DNA from: Aureispira sp. CCB-QB1
GTDB lineage: Bacteria; Bacteroidota; Bacteroidia; Chitinophagales; Saprospiraceae
Length of the DNA stretch: 64,000 bases
Reading direction: 5' to 3'
Assembly (NCBI GenBank): GCA_945870185.1
Contig: CAMBRK010000002.1
Coordinates: 1 to 64,000, forward strand
The translations under genes were made by a program, and so were the position numbers. How positions within the stretch are numbered: position 1 is the stretch's first letter; every line of letters begins with the position of its first letter. Below the pieces are notes generated by a model, which was not told where the DNA came from, did not search any database, and saw nothing but the letters and a program-made list of their open reading frames with translations. This document shows positions 16,269 to 26,276 of the stretch, in pieces.

Positions 16269-17963
16269 TTATTCTTTAACATCTAAAGTAGTGATGATTT
16301 CGGTAACGTTATAAATATGTTCGCTTACAAGTTCTAGATTTTGGATGAGTTGTATGTAAATCATTGCAGATTTTAGGTTGTAGTCTGCATTTCCCAAGCG
16401 CTCTACGTGTTTTTGTTTTAATGTAGAAGTTATTCTTTTGGACTCCTTTTTAAGACGTATAGCAGTAAATTTATTTTCATTTTTATAATCCAACGATTGT
16501 AATTGAAGATTCATGGTCTTAATGGCTTCTTGTATTTGTTGGGCGTAAGTGTTAATATTTTCTCTTTGTTCAGGCAAGAAAAATACCTTGTCTTCTATTT
16601 TTTTGTGAAGTGCTGTAGAAGAGCGTCTGAAAACATCACCAATGAGTTCTAGTTCATTACAAATCTGAAGGGATGTTTTAAACATCATACTAGTTTTGGA
16701 AGTAAGCGGAAATCCAGACATTTCTGTAATGTGCTGCGTTATTTCATTATGGAATTGATCCGTTATATCTTCACTTTGCTGTATCTTTTTAATCAGTTTT
16801 TCTTGTTTTTTCTCATCCGTAATATTGATTATGGACGTAAAGTAGGTAAACATATTTTCGATAAGGAATCCAAATTTTCTGATTTCACTATGAACCTGAA
16901 TACTAGTCATTTCTGGCATAAGGTCCGCATTGGTAATGAATTTTGATGATTTTATTGGTCCATCATGACTACCTACTTTAAAAGAAGCCAAACGAGTAAG
17001 CCAACCAGGAAAATGGATCAAAATCAGACCATTGATTAGATTGAATGCGGTATGAAAAGCAGATAAGCCTATGGTCATGTCCAGCGGATTTTTATAAATG
17101 TCTTCTGTACCCAACATAAAAGCAAGAAATGAAGATAGCCATGGCAAAAAGTAAGGTAAAATAATCACCATTACAGAAGCACCCAAAAGATTAAAGTAAA
17201 AGTGAATACGTGCAGCTATTTTAGCTTCTCTGTTGGCTATAACAGATGCAAACATGGCAGTAGATGTAGTACCTATATTTTCGCCAAGAATCATAGAAGC
17301 CGCGATCTCTATCGGTAGCCAACCTTGAGCGCACATCGTCAATGTAAAAGCCATAGCCACGCTAGAAGATTGGACGATAACAGTGACTAATGCCCCTATA
17401 AGGACAAAAAATAGTCTTGAGTAAATTCCACTATTGGTAAACGATTTTAACCAATCAAATAGTAATACATCGTCACTGAATGCGGGTACTGAAGACCTCA
17501 GGAATGAAAGACCTAAAAAAATGATAGCCAGTCCTACCAAAAACTCGCCCCAATATTTGGTTTTGCCTTTGGATATGAACATAAGTGGTACAGCAATGGC
17601 AAATATTGGAACTGCATAATCAGAAAGATTTACTTTAAAACCCAAAAGTGAAACTATCCACCCTGTGATGGTAGTGCCAATGTTGGCACCAATGATAAGA
17701 CCTACTGATTCGTAAGCTGTAAATAATCCAGCGTTGACAAAGCTTACTGTCATGACTGTGGTGGCAGAAGATGATTGTATAAATCCGGTAATACCAGCAC
17801 CTATGACTAGACCCAGCCATTTGTTTTGGGTGATATATTTGATGGTATTTCGGAACTCGGAACCAGCGGCACGTTGTACAGAGTCGCTCATCAGCTTCAT
17901 GCCATAGATGAATACACCTACAGCGCCTAAAATCTGAAGAACTTCTAACCAACCAAATTGCAT
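16269..17963 (-). CDS. Na+/phosphate cotransporter (PNaS family) with PhoU-like domain
   Basis: A 564-aa protein. Two inverted Na/Pi-cotransporter repeats carry the QSSSATT (near 64) and QSSSVAM (near 199) signatures together with GANIGTTITGW and GENIGTTSTAM. The last 200 residues are a helical PhoU-like domain. It imports (or exports) phosphate driven by sodium. It fits the phosphorus theme of the region, but I find no 11-bp repeat promoter in front of it, so constitutive expression is more likely. Confidence 0.9.
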   Translation of the reverse strand: MQFGWLEVLQILGAVGVFIYGMKLMSDSVQRAAGSEFRNTIKYITQNKWLGLVIGAGITGFIQSSSATTVMTVSFVNAGLFTAYESVGLIIGANIGTTITGWIVSLLGFKVNLSDYAVPIFAIAVPLMFISKGKTKYWGEFLVGLAIIFLGLSFLRSSVPAFSDDVLLFDWLKSFTNSGIYSRLFFVLIGALVTVIVQSSSVAMAFTLTMCAQGWLPIEIAASMILGENIGTTSTAMFASVIANREAKIAARIHFYFNLLGASVMVIILPYFLPWLSSFLAFMLGTEDIYKNPLDMTIGLSAFHTAFNLINGLILIHFPGWLTRLASFKVGSHDGPIKSSKFITNADLMPEMTSIQVHSEIRKFGFLIENMFTYFTSIINITDEKKQEKLIKKIQQSEDITDQFHNEITQHITEMSGFPLTSKTSMMFKTSLQICNELELIGDVFRRSSTALHKKIEDKVFFLPEQRENINTYAQQIQEAIKTMNLQLQSLDYKNENKFTAIRLKKESKRITSTLKQKHVERLGNADYNLKSAMIYIQLIQNLELVSEHIYNVTEIITTLDVKE

Positions 17964-18014
17964 CTGTTTACATTATGTTTTATCAATAGAATTTTCAGTA
18001 AAAATGTTTAAATA

Positions 18015-18045
18015 TTGTTGTAAAACAAAAAAATAAGTAGATTTG
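18015..18045 (+). promoter_or_regulatory. Bacteroidota-type promoter of the 304-aa lipoprotein gene
   Basis: TTG at 18015-18017 is followed by 20 nt and TAGATTTG (18038-18045), a full match to the TAnnTTTG -7 element. The start codon lies 25 bp downstream. Confidence 0.6.
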
Positions 18046-18070
18046 AGCATTATCTAAAGTAAATCATCAA

Positions 18071-18985
18071 ATGGTTAAAATTATGGTTGTGATATATACT
18101 TTTTTACTAGGGGTTTTGCTTGGTTGTGAATATACTATGGTAGCCAAAAATGAAACCCCAATTGTTGTCAAAGATAGTTTAATTTTTCAATCCGCAGTAA
18201 GTCTTGGCGTTATTAGTGAAAAAGAAATGGACGAAATTTCTGGCATCACTGTTTCTAATGTGTATATTGACCATATTTGGTGCCATAATGATTCCGGAGA
18301 TAAAGCACGATTGTTTTTAATCAATCAAAAGGCAGCGTTAATTCACACGGTGTATATAGAAAATGTTAAAAACCGAGATTGGGAAGATATAGCTATTTAT
18401 AAAAATCCTGCATCCGGGAGATCCATGATTTATATAGCTGACATAGGTGACAATAAGGCAAAATATGACTACGGTCAAATTCATATAATAGAGGAACCCA
18501 ATCTAAATCTGGATACTATTGAAACTACTGTATCCGTTTCTCAAACCATTACTTACACGTATCTTGATGGGCCTAGAGATGCCGAAACGCTCATGATAGA
18601 TCCCGCAAATGGTGATATTTACATCATTTCAAAAAGAGAAAACCAAGTAGGTCTTTTTAAAATACCATTTCCATACCCCAATGAAAAAATCGTTGCCAAA
18701 AAAATAACTGATTTACCTTATACCTACATCGTTGCTGGGGATATTGCATCAGATCGCAGTGCAGTAGTCATTAAAGACTACAATAGTGTTTATCATTTTA
18801 GTCTGGTTAAAGATCAAAAAATCGAAGATGCTCTTTTGGAAAAACCCTATCTTCCACCATATGTACGAGAGCCTCAGGGAGAATCGATATGTTGGAGTAC
18901 GGACTCAAAATCATTTTTTACATTAAGTGAAGAATCACCTGGCAAGATACATCCCGTACTTTACAGGTATGATAAAGGAAGGTAG
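18071..18985 (+). CDS. Lipoprotein, probable beta-propeller
   Basis: A 304-aa protein with lipobox LLGC near residue 19. Conserved segments include EISGITVS...WCHNDSGDKARLFLIN, NRDWEDIAI, YIADIGDN and YTYLDGPRDAETLMIDPANGDIYIISKRE, which recur as strand repeats in a family of Bacteroidota propeller lipoproteins. The DxGDN and EDIA motifs suggest calcium or metal binding, but no activity is established. It is monocistronic behind its own promoter. Confidence 0.65.
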   Translation: MVKIMVVIYTFLLGVLLGCEYTMVAKNETPIVVKDSLIFQSAVSLGVISEKEMDEISGITVSNVYIDHIWCHNDSGDKARLFLINQKAALIHTVYIENVKNRDWEDIAIYKNPASGRSMIYIADIGDNKAKYDYGQIHIIEEPNLNLDTIETTVSVSQTITYTYLDGPRDAETLMIDPANGDIYIISKRENQVGLFKIPFPYPNEKIVAKKITDLPYTYIVAGDIASDRSAVVIKDYNSVYHFSLVKDQKIEDALLEKPYLPPYVREPQGESICWSTDSKSFFTLSEESPGKIHPVLYRYDKGR

Positions 18986-19027
18986 TGATTTGCAAATGGT
19001 AAACTTTGGGTTAATTAAAATTGATTG

Positions 19028-19396
19028 ATGATGAAAATGAATTTTAGAGCTTGGGTTTTTATAAACAAAGAAATTTTAGAGCTCAAATCTGAATTTGAAA
19101 AAGAATTTTCAATTAACTTGATTAGAGATTACGAAAATGATTGGGAATGGATTTGTAATGATTTAAATAAAGATATCGAAATAAATATAAGTCGTCAACA
19201 TAATTGGGAAACTGGAGAATTTTTAAAGCCACACAGAATACATATCACTTTAAAAAATAGTGAATTACAAATAGAAGATTTAATAAAAAAGACTCAAAAT
19301 GTTTTAAAATCAGACCTGTTTTTTGGAGATATTTCTAACAGAGGCATAAGTCTAGATGATTATAAGGCTACAAGAATAATAAAATACCAAAAATAG
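19028..19396 (+). CDS. Small cytosolic protein of unknown function
   Basis: Starting at the ATG at 19028 (the TTG at 19025 is less likely), this is a 122-aa acidic/basic protein with W-rich segments (YENDWEWICNDLN, SRQHNWETGEF) and no signal peptide. I do not recognise it. Its small size and AT-richness resemble immunity-type or mobile-cargo genes, but there is no toxin gene beside it. The 183 bp after it hold nothing obvious. Confidence 0.5.
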   Translation: MMKMNFRAWVFINKEILELKSEFEKEFSINLIRDYENDWEWICNDLNKDIEINISRQHNWETGEFLKPHRIHITLKNSELQIEDLIKKTQNVLKSDLFFGDISNRGISLDDYKATRIIKYQK

Positions 19397-19579
19397 GTAA
19401 AGCATCAATTAATAGCTATTATACAAATCTATAAAAGTTAAACAAAAAATACAGAACTTTATAGAAAGTACCGAGCACTATCAAAACGCAAAAATGGAAG
19501 AAAAGTGAATAGTCTGGCCCAAAAGGGACAGTAAAATGTTATAAACTCGCTCCTTATCTTATATTTAGTAAATCATGTT

Positions 19580-21322
19580 TTAAATACCCAAATCTTTAAG
19601 CATGGCATTCAATTTTTGATCCAATGCGGTCTCTGTGGCTTCAAAAGCAGCCTTGTCTTTCAGCACGGTATTAACACTACAATAAAACTTGATTTTGGGT
19701 TCGGTACCTGAGGGTCTGGCTGAAATAATACTACCATCTTCGGTAAAAAACTGCAATACATTGGATGATGGAAGGTCTATTTTTTCTATTTCGCCTGTGA
19801 CCATATTTTTGGAGGTGGCGTTTTTATAATCTTTGAGCATAACGACTTTCTGACCACCAAGATTCAAAGGAGTATGTTTGCGGTAATTGTCCATCATTTC
19901 CTTGATCTCTTCGGCCCCGGCTTTACCTTTTTTGGTAATAGATATGAGTTTTTCCTTATAAAAACCATAAGTTTTATACAATCCGATTAATGCATCATAC
20001 ATAGATTCTCCCTGATCTTTGTACCAGGCTGCCAACTCTGCAAACATACAACAAGCTACTACAGCATCTTTATCCCTAGCATGGTCACCTACCAAATATC
20101 CATAACTCTCCTCACCACCCAAAATGAATGTCTTTTTGCCTTCGAGTTGAGTCATGACTTCGCCGATATATTTAAAACCTGTGAGTACATTGTAACAATC
20201 CACCCCTTTGGATGCTGCGATTTTGTCTATCATATAGGATGTGACTATCGTTTTCATGACATAAGTATCAGCATTGAGCTTGCCTGCTTTTTCCCACGCA
20301 GTGAGTACATAATTTACTAATAAACATAATGCTTGATTTCCATTGAGCAAGATAAATGCGCCTTGATCATTTTTGATAGCCAATCCGACTCTGTCCGCAT
20401 CCGGGTCTGTGGCCATGACGATATCTGCATCTACTTCTTTGGCTTTTGCCAATGCCATGGTAAGGGCTTCAGCTTCTTCAGGATTGGGATAAATCACAGT
20501 TGGGAAGTTGCCATCTATCACCATTTGTTCTTCTACCAAGATGACATTTTCAAAACCAAACCTTGCCAAAGCAGGCGGAACAGACACACCACCTGTACCG
20601 TGTATAGGCGAAAATACGATTTTGAGATCTTTTTGTCTTTGGATGATATCTTTGGAGATAGAAACTTTGGCAAGAGCATCCAAATATTGATCATCCATTT
20701 CTTTTCCAATAAAATGGACATTTGCATCTATTCTTTCAAATTTTATATCTGATAAGTCTGAGATTTTGGCCACTTCTACCATGACGGCTTCATCATGTGG
20801 AAATACTAGTTGGCCACCATCTGCTCCATAAGCTTTGTAACCGTTATACTCCTTGGGATTGTGAGATGCTGTAAGCATGACACCACTCTGACATCCTAGT
20901 GCCCGGATAGCAAATGATAACTCGGGGGTAGGTCTGAGGCCTTCAAAGAAGTATACTTCGATACCATTAGCTGAGAACACATCTGCAACTACTTTTGCAA
21001 AAATATTACTGTTATTTCTATTGTCATGGGCTATAGCAACTCTGACTTGCTGGCCTTTATAGAGATGATTGAGATAATTAGAAAGTCCTTGGGTGGCAGC
21101 TCCGAGTGTGTATTTATTGACTCGATTGGTACCTGGTCCCATAATACCGCGCAGCCCTCCTGTTCCGAATTCGAGATCTTTGTAAAACGAATCTATGAGT
21201 TCTGTTTTGTTACCTTGGTCTATGAGTTGCTTTATTTCGTTTTTAGTAGCATCATCATAATCTCCTGATAGCCATTTTTTTATATTGTTTTCAATATTTT
21301 GATCCAGACCTAAATGTTCCAT
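19580..21322 (-). CDS. Phosphoglucomutase/phosphomannomutase-type phosphohexomutase
   Basis: A 580-aa enzyme, the length of the PGM2-like subgroup. The active-site phosphoserine loop is TASHNPKEYNGYKAYGADGGQ (near 150-170), metal-binding DPDADRVG is near 302, the sugar-specificity loop GGEESYGY near 400 and the phosphate-binding RPSGTEPKIKFY near 530. It interconverts hexose 1- and 6-phosphates for glycogen and surface polysaccharides. It lies 237 bp downstream of the pyruvate-kinase-like gene in the same direction, with a large enough gap for its own promoter. Confidence 0.93.
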   Translation of the reverse strand: MEHLGLDQNIENNIKKWLSGDYDDATKNEIKQLIDQGNKTELIDSFYKDLEFGTGGLRGIMGPGTNRVNKYTLGAATQGLSNYLNHLYKGQQVRVAIAHDNRNNSNIFAKVVADVFSANGIEVYFFEGLRPTPELSFAIRALGCQSGVMLTASHNPKEYNGYKAYGADGGQLVFPHDEAVMVEVAKISDLSDIKFERIDANVHFIGKEMDDQYLDALAKVSISKDIIQRQKDLKIVFSPIHGTGGVSVPPALARFGFENVILVEEQMVIDGNFPTVIYPNPEEAEALTMALAKAKEVDADIVMATDPDADRVGLAIKNDQGAFILLNGNQALCLLVNYVLTAWEKAGKLNADTYVMKTIVTSYMIDKIAASKGVDCYNVLTGFKYIGEVMTQLEGKKTFILGGEESYGYLVGDHARDKDAVVACCMFAELAAWYKDQGESMYDALIGLYKTYGFYKEKLISITKKGKAGAEEIKEMMDNYRKHTPLNLGGQKVVMLKDYKNATSKNMVTGEIEKIDLPSSNVLQFFTEDGSIISARPSGTEPKIKFYCSVNTVLKDKAAFEATETALDQKLNAMLKDLGI

Positions 21323-21559
21323 GCTTTAAGGTGAAATTTATTAAAAAAAATAGTGTCCCTTAAAAAATCTAAAATGATAATCTTTTACAACCTGCTCAAG
21401 CAGGGCGTATTTGAAGCTTTCACTTTGCATCTTATTTTAGACTTTAAGGTCTCATTTAAACAAATGCAAATCTAACAAGATTTTTTTATTTAGCCAGCTT
21501 AAATTTTTAAAAGATATCACAAAATAATTTTTTGAAATAAGGTGTTGCCTTTAAGCGTT

Positions 21560-23032
21560 TTATGCTTCTTCACCATTTTTAATAAATTCCTGAGCAATAC
21601 TGAGAGGCCTGAAAGTATACCTTTTTTTACTCCTATGTTCTGAATGTCTAAGTGAGATATCTTTAAGTGTCTCGAGCACTTCTATGGTATGAGTTCCTTT
21701 ATTGAGCATAATACATTCAGACTGAGTTGCGTGTCCAGCGTCAGTCATTTCTGATCGGGTGGCCAATCCAGATTTATTCATACTCTCCAGTACTTGGGTA
21801 GCCCAGATGACAGGGACATGAGCTGCCTCGCATATCCACAATATTTCGTCTTGAATCTCGGACATACGCTCGAAACCAATCTCAACAGCTAAATCTCCGC
21901 GAGCAATCATAATCCCTATTGACTCGTTTTTCATTCCTTCAAGGAGTAAATCAGGCAAATATTTTACGGCTTCGGGAGTTTCAATTTTGATTACCAGATT
22001 TGGGGGAGTCTCACTTATTTCAGACATTAATTTTTGTAAGATTTTAATATCTGAAGGAAACCGAGCAAAAGAATATCCAATAATATCAGCATTTTCACAT
22101 ATAAATGGCAGACAAGAAATATCATAATCAGTCAGCGGTGCAATGTCTAATTCAGAGTCTGGAAAATTAATGCCTTTCCCATTTTTAATTATTTTTTTTG
22201 CGGATGATATTCTGGTAATTCTGACAGTTGCTTTTTGACCTTTTACATTTACTATGATTCCTCGTAGCATGCCGTCATCCATATAAACTCTTTCCCCTTT
22301 TTTTAAGGAACTTATAATTTCTGGTATTCCAGGGTTGATAATGATGGCTTTGTGACCCACGTCTTCACTACCATCGGATAAATAGATGAGATCGCCTTCC
22401 TTCAAACCTACCTTACCTTTTTTGGAGCCTTTTCCTATAAGCTCTATTCTTATTTTGGGGCCACCCAAATCCATGTATATTTTACAGGTTTTGCCTGTTT
22501 TATGACATGCTTTTTTAACTTTTTCGATCATAGCTGCCCATATTGTTTCATCATCATGAGCACAATTTATCCGAGCTAGATTCATCCCATTAAAAAGCAG
22601 GTTTTTTATCATGGAATAGTCATCGGCAAAACTTTTATCAAAAGTTACCATAATGGAAGGTAGGACTTGATTTTCTTTCTCCCCTAAAAGGTTTTTGGAT
22701 TTGACTTTTTTATTTTCTAAACTCCACTCAAAGTTGCAATCATCTAATTGATCTAAACTATATTTTTTACCTAGCCTTTGACTGATAGCTTCTAATTGGC
22801 TTTTGATGTGGCTTTCAGAACTCGCAAGCGATGATAATCCTAAAGTGTGAAGGAGATCTTGTAACTCTCGGATATCAGCGCTTCTAAGCGTAAGGTATTC
22901 AATTAGATTTTTTCCTGCTTTCTGATTGGTAGGGTGGAGGCTATTAATTACCTCGTTTCTATCTACAACATGATTTTGCATAGACATTTCTATGCTGTAA
23001 AGCATGGCTCTTATATTTTTTATTTCTATCAT
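21560..23032 (-). CDS. Atypical pyruvate kinase-like enzyme without the C-terminal domain
   Basis: A 490-aa protein. Catalytic elements of pyruvate kinase are present: ARINCAH (R and N pair), DLGGPKIR, VIKIETPEAV (catalytic Lys and metal Glu), MIARGDLAVEIG (metal Asp) and WATQVLESM...ATRSEMTDAGHA (Thr). It has about 120 extra N-terminal residues with NLIEYLTLRSADIRELQDLLHTLGLSSLASSESH, a conserved block of a distinct pyruvate-kinase-like subfamily. It ends about 60 residues after the A-domain, lacking the usual allosteric domain. It lies 81 bp downstream of the olsF-like gene, same direction, so the phosphate-type promoter at 24880-24936 may also drive it. Confidence 0.8.
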   Translation of the reverse strand: MIEIKNIRAMLYSIEMSMQNHVVDRNEVINSLHPTNQKAGKNLIEYLTLRSADIRELQDLLHTLGLSSLASSESHIKSQLEAISQRLGKKYSLDQLDDCNFEWSLENKKVKSKNLLGEKENQVLPSIMVTFDKSFADDYSMIKNLLFNGMNLARINCAHDDETIWAAMIEKVKKACHKTGKTCKIYMDLGGPKIRIELIGKGSKKGKVGLKEGDLIYLSDGSEDVGHKAIIINPGIPEIISSLKKGERVYMDDGMLRGIIVNVKGQKATVRITRISSAKKIIKNGKGINFPDSELDIAPLTDYDISCLPFICENADIIGYSFARFPSDIKILQKLMSEISETPPNLVIKIETPEAVKYLPDLLLEGMKNESIGIMIARGDLAVEIGFERMSEIQDEILWICEAAHVPVIWATQVLESMNKSGLATRSEMTDAGHATQSECIMLNKGTHTIEVLETLKDISLRHSEHRSKKRYTFRPLSIAQEFIKNGEEA

Positions 23033-23113
23033 CGAAATTCACTTAATAATACAAAATTAATCATAGATATATCAAATCAGTATGACTCCCTGATAATCAG
23101 CATATGACATTGA

Positions 23114-24865
23114 TCATCTATCATACTTTTCACTATCCAGTTTGCCTATATCAATATACATCAAGACATCTATGGCATCGTTAAACGAGACATCTACATT
23201 TATACCTAGGACTGAGGCATTTTGTTTAAGATATTTTTTAATTAGTACTGGTATTTTTTTTCCATCGGGTTCAATATTGCTGATCAATTTATCAACTTCG
23301 CCGATGTCTTTGGTGATCATTTCTTTAAAAGTCAGTTTTTGCACTGGACTCAATATGTACTTAAAATGCTTTTTTGGGGATACATAATGTGAAATACTCT
23401 GATCCAAATAATGATGCTCCAAGTACTTAGTCAGCAGCGCTTTGGAACAATCAGAAAAATCATTACTAATACTGGCTGCACCAATAAGGTATTGATGATC
23501 GGGGTGAAGTTTGGTTACCATCATGATTCCTTTCCACAATAAAAATAAAGGAGTTGGTTTTTGTTGATAATTTTGAACAATAAATGATCTGCCCATTTCT
23601 ATAGATCGATACAAGATATCGTGCATGCCACCTTGTAGATGAAATAATTCATGAACGTAGAATCCATTAATGCCATGTTTTTTATATATTTCATTACCTA
23701 GGCCTAGTCGGTATGCTCCTGCAATACATTTGTTTTGGTCGTCCCAAAGTATCAAATGATGATAGTAGAGATCATAAGAATCGGTATCCATCGATTGCAT
23801 AGTACCTTCTCCCGCATTTCTAAATGTAATCTCGCGAAGCTTTCCTATCTCATGAAGTAGCTCAGGTTTATTATGGAGTTTAGTAAAAAATACTTTGAAA
23901 CTTCCTGATGTAAATAACAAATCTCCAGATTTTTCCATATTTTGAACAGCATTGATTATAGTTTCTGCTGATTGACTTTTCGCAATTTGTTGTATTTTTT
24001 TAAACTTGTAATTTTGTATAGTGATGATTTTTTTTCTTCTCTTTTTGAAGAATGCCAAGACATCCAATTGATGCCTGAGCATATTACCAAAACTATTGAT
24101 ATCATCATACTGCTTTATATTATCTGGACATATGGGTGTCCCAATACGGACTTGGATTTTTTTATTTTTGGCCCTAAGCACTTCACTGGGCAAACTGGCA
24201 GTTCGAAAATTGTGATGTATACCTGCCATAAAGTAAAACATGGCGCTATTCTGTGCATTGAAATAGATGGGCACAATAGGCACGTTTGCTTTTTTTATGA
24301 GTTTCAAAGCACTTTTTTCCCAAATTTTGTCCACAATCTGACCGTTTATTAATTTGGACTTTTGAGATACCTCACCAGCTGGAAAAATACCTAAAGGAGC
24401 ACCAGACTGTAAGTGGTTTAGTGCAGATCTAATCCCATTGGTACTTTGAAAGATTTTTTTTCGGGTTTCAAATGGATTAACAGGACAAATGTGATCTGCT
24501 ATAGGCTTGATTTTACAAAGTAAAAAATTGGCCAATATCATAGCGTCAGGATGGCATTCCATAAGAATTTTAAGCATAATTAAGCCGTCGATACCACCTA
24601 AGGGATGATTAGCAATAGCAATAAAAGGTCGGTCTGTAGGAATCTTTTTTCTATCTGCATCTGATATTTCTATAATAATGCCCAGGTCTTTTAAAACCGC
24701 ATTGATAAAAGCGAGACCGTCAAGATATGAATAAAGATCATACATGTCATTGAGGTCCGTTATGCTAAGCATATGCATGATACCATTACTCAATGATGTC
24801 CCCCAAGGCCCAAACTTAGATAATCCCAAAGAGTCAGCTATTTCAGTATTTGTTACTATAGGCAT
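23114..24865 (-). CDS. Bifunctional acyltransferase (PlsC-like plus OlsB/GNAT-like), OlsF-type
   Basis: A 583-aa protein. Residues about 60-280 are a glycerolipid acyltransferase with IANHPLGGIDGL and GIFPAGEVSQKS. Residues about 320-540 resemble OlsB-type acyl-ACP-dependent N-acyltransferases (LREITFRNAGEG, DLYYHHLILWDD, GAYRLGLG, SIEMGRSFIVQNYQQKPTPLFLLWKGI). This fusion matches OlsF, which makes phosphorus-free ornithine lipids in Serratia and Flavobacterium. Glycine lipids are an alternative product. Ornithine lipids commonly replace phospholipids under phosphate limitation, and the promoter here carries the 11-bp repeat array. The enzyme is probably membrane-associated at the inner leaflet. 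Confidence 0.8.
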   Translation of the reverse strand: MPIVTNTEIADSLGLSKFGPWGTSLSNGIMHMLSITDLNDMYDLYSYLDGLAFINAVLKDLGIIIEISDADRKKIPTDRPFIAIANHPLGGIDGLIMLKILMECHPDAMILANFLLCKIKPIADHICPVNPFETRKKIFQSTNGIRSALNHLQSGAPLGIFPAGEVSQKSKLINGQIVDKIWEKSALKLIKKANVPIVPIYFNAQNSAMFYFMAGIHHNFRTASLPSEVLRAKNKKIQVRIGTPICPDNIKQYDDINSFGNMLRHQLDVLAFFKKRRKKIITIQNYKFKKIQQIAKSQSAETIINAVQNMEKSGDLLFTSGSFKVFFTKLHNKPELLHEIGKLREITFRNAGEGTMQSMDTDSYDLYYHHLILWDDQNKCIAGAYRLGLGNEIYKKHGINGFYVHELFHLQGGMHDILYRSIEMGRSFIVQNYQQKPTPLFLLWKGIMMVTKLHPDHQYLIGAASISNDFSDCSKALLTKYLEHHYLDQSISHYVSPKKHFKYILSPVQKLTFKEMITKDIGEVDKLISNIEPDGKKIPVLIKKYLKQNASVLGINVDVSFNDAIDVLMYIDIGKLDSEKYDR

Positions 24866-24879
24866 AATACTATTTTGTG

Positions 24880-24936
24880 TAAAAGTATCAGGCTCATGTT
24901 AATTCATTTTAAATGGTATGTTAAGTCATTATTAAT
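24880..24936 (-). promoter_or_regulatory. Pho-box-like promoter of the olsF-like gene
   Basis: On the minus strand, from upstream to downstream, hexamers ATTAAT, CTTAAC, ATTTAA and ATTAAC start every 11 bp (24936-24931, 24925-24920, 24914-24909, 24903-24898). Exactly 10 bp follow before the -7-like TACTTTTA (24887-24880), and the ATG is 14 bp further. The third hexamer is shifted by one base. Confidence 0.75.
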
Positions 24937-24966
24937 TGTTTATCAGCGTATTGTGTTTTTTTGATA

Positions 24967-25023
24967 TTTAACATTCAGGTAATACTCATTTAAGATTGAC
25001 TTAACTTAAGTTGCCTATTCTTG
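24967..25023 (+). promoter_or_regulatory. Pho-box-like promoter of the GT4 pair
   Basis: Hexamers TTTAAC (24967), GGTAAT (24978), TTTAAG (24989) and CTTAAC (25000) stand at an exact 11-bp pitch. After 10 bp comes TATTCTTG (25016-25023), one mismatch from TAnnTTTG; the ATG is 16 bp downstream. It lies back-to-back with the olsF-like promoter in the same 174-bp gap. Confidence 0.78.
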
Positions 25024-25039
25024 TGATAAATTCAACCAC

Positions 25040-26245
25040 ATGTCGCGAAAACTCAGACTTGCATTTTTTGCTGAAATCCTAATCGAGGATTTTGACGGTG
25101 CCTCCCGTACGATCACCCATATTCTCCAAAGAATACCTAAAGATCAGTATGAAGTTTTACTGATATGTGGCATACCTCCAAAAAAGGAGACGCATTGGGA
25201 AGTTTTCAAAGTATCTGTAGTCCAAATCCCCTTTAATCGTGACTATAGTATGGCTGTACCGCAATTTAAAATTACGAGATTGCGGCAAAAACTATCCGAT
25301 TTTAATCCTGATGTGATTCACATTTCCACCCCTTCTATGTTGGGGCAATTTGCCTTGTCTTATGGTCGTAAGTATCACATTCCTGTGATCAGCATATACC
25401 ATACTCATTTTATCTCTTACATCGATTATTATCTTAAGGGAATAAAATCTATCGTACCATTCGTAAAGGGCAAAATTATTGATAGTCAAAAAAGATTCTA
25501 CAGTCAGTGCAACAAAGTATATATCCCTACCCAAGCCATGAAAAAGGAATTGGTAAACATGGGATTTAGTGAGCACAATTTCAGTATTTGGCCTCGAGGG
25601 ATCAATACGGCTACTTTTTCTCCGAGTCATCGAGATTCAGATTACATGGCATCTTTGGTTGGAAATCAAAATAAAAACATCTTGTTTGCCAGCAGGCTAG
25701 TATGGGAGAAAAATCTGGAAACTTTGGTGAAAGTATATCAAGTGTGTAAGGTAAAAAAACTACCCTACAATTTTGTGATAGCCGGAGATGGCGTAGCTAA
25801 AGAATCTTTAAAAAATTTAATGCCTGATGCGATCTTTGTGGGCCATCAAAACCATGACCAACTGGCAGTCTTATATGCATCTTGCGATGTGTTTTTATTC
25901 ACTTCGATATCAGAGACTTTTGGCAATGTAGTAGTGGAAGCACAAGCTTCAGGCATTCCTGTAGTGATTGCTGATGGTGGAGGTTCTGCCGGATTGGTAG
26001 CACATGGTATCAATGGATTGCTGTGCGCACCTCAGGATGCTGACCGGTATGTGGAATATATTACTGAAATATTTGAACAAGATACCTTAAAAGCGTCTTT
26101 AATACACCATGGGCTAGAATCTGTCAAACAATACCAATGGACTACTTTGTTGGATATCTATTTACATGACTTAGAAATATTGAAATATCAAAGACAACAA
26201 CAAAGAGAAGTTTTAGTGACTTTGCCCATGGAATTGGCGATGTAA
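25040..26245 (+). CDS. GT4 glycosyltransferase, candidate glycolipid synthase
   Basis: A 401-aa GT-B enzyme. The N-terminus has FFAEILIEDFDGASRTI and the DVIHISTPSMLGQFALSYGRKYHIPVISIYHTHF segment that also marks lipid-directed GT4 enzymes (SqdX/MgtA-like). The donor-binding half carries LFASRLVWEKNLETLV, FVIAGDG and the E-x7-E signature SETFGNVVVEAQASGIPVV (near 290-308). No membrane span is visible, so it is probably a peripheral inner-membrane protein. Divergence from the olsF-like gene and a similar promoter suggest phosphate-free glycolipid synthesis; this is inference. The next GT4 gene follows after 31 bp. Confidence 0.8.
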   Translation: MSRKLRLAFFAEILIEDFDGASRTITHILQRIPKDQYEVLLICGIPPKKETHWEVFKVSVVQIPFNRDYSMAVPQFKITRLRQKLSDFNPDVIHISTPSMLGQFALSYGRKYHIPVISIYHTHFISYIDYYLKGIKSIVPFVKGKIIDSQKRFYSQCNKVYIPTQAMKKELVNMGFSEHNFSIWPRGINTATFSPSHRDSDYMASLVGNQNKNILFASRLVWEKNLETLVKVYQVCKVKKLPYNFVIAGDGVAKESLKNLMPDAIFVGHQNHDQLAVLYASCDVFLFTSISETFGNVVVEAQASGIPVVIADGGGSAGLVAHGINGLLCAPQDADRYVEYITEIFEQDTLKASLIHHGLESVKQYQWTTLLDIYLHDLEILKYQRQQQREVLVTLPMELAM

Positions 26246-26276
26246 AATTCAGCATATACCCATTTAAACTTTAAGA

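Noticed and set aside
17964-18070. Pho-box-like array before the Na/Pi cotransporter
   Set aside because: No hexamer series at an 11-bp pitch and no correctly placed -7 element on the minus strand, despite the attractive function.
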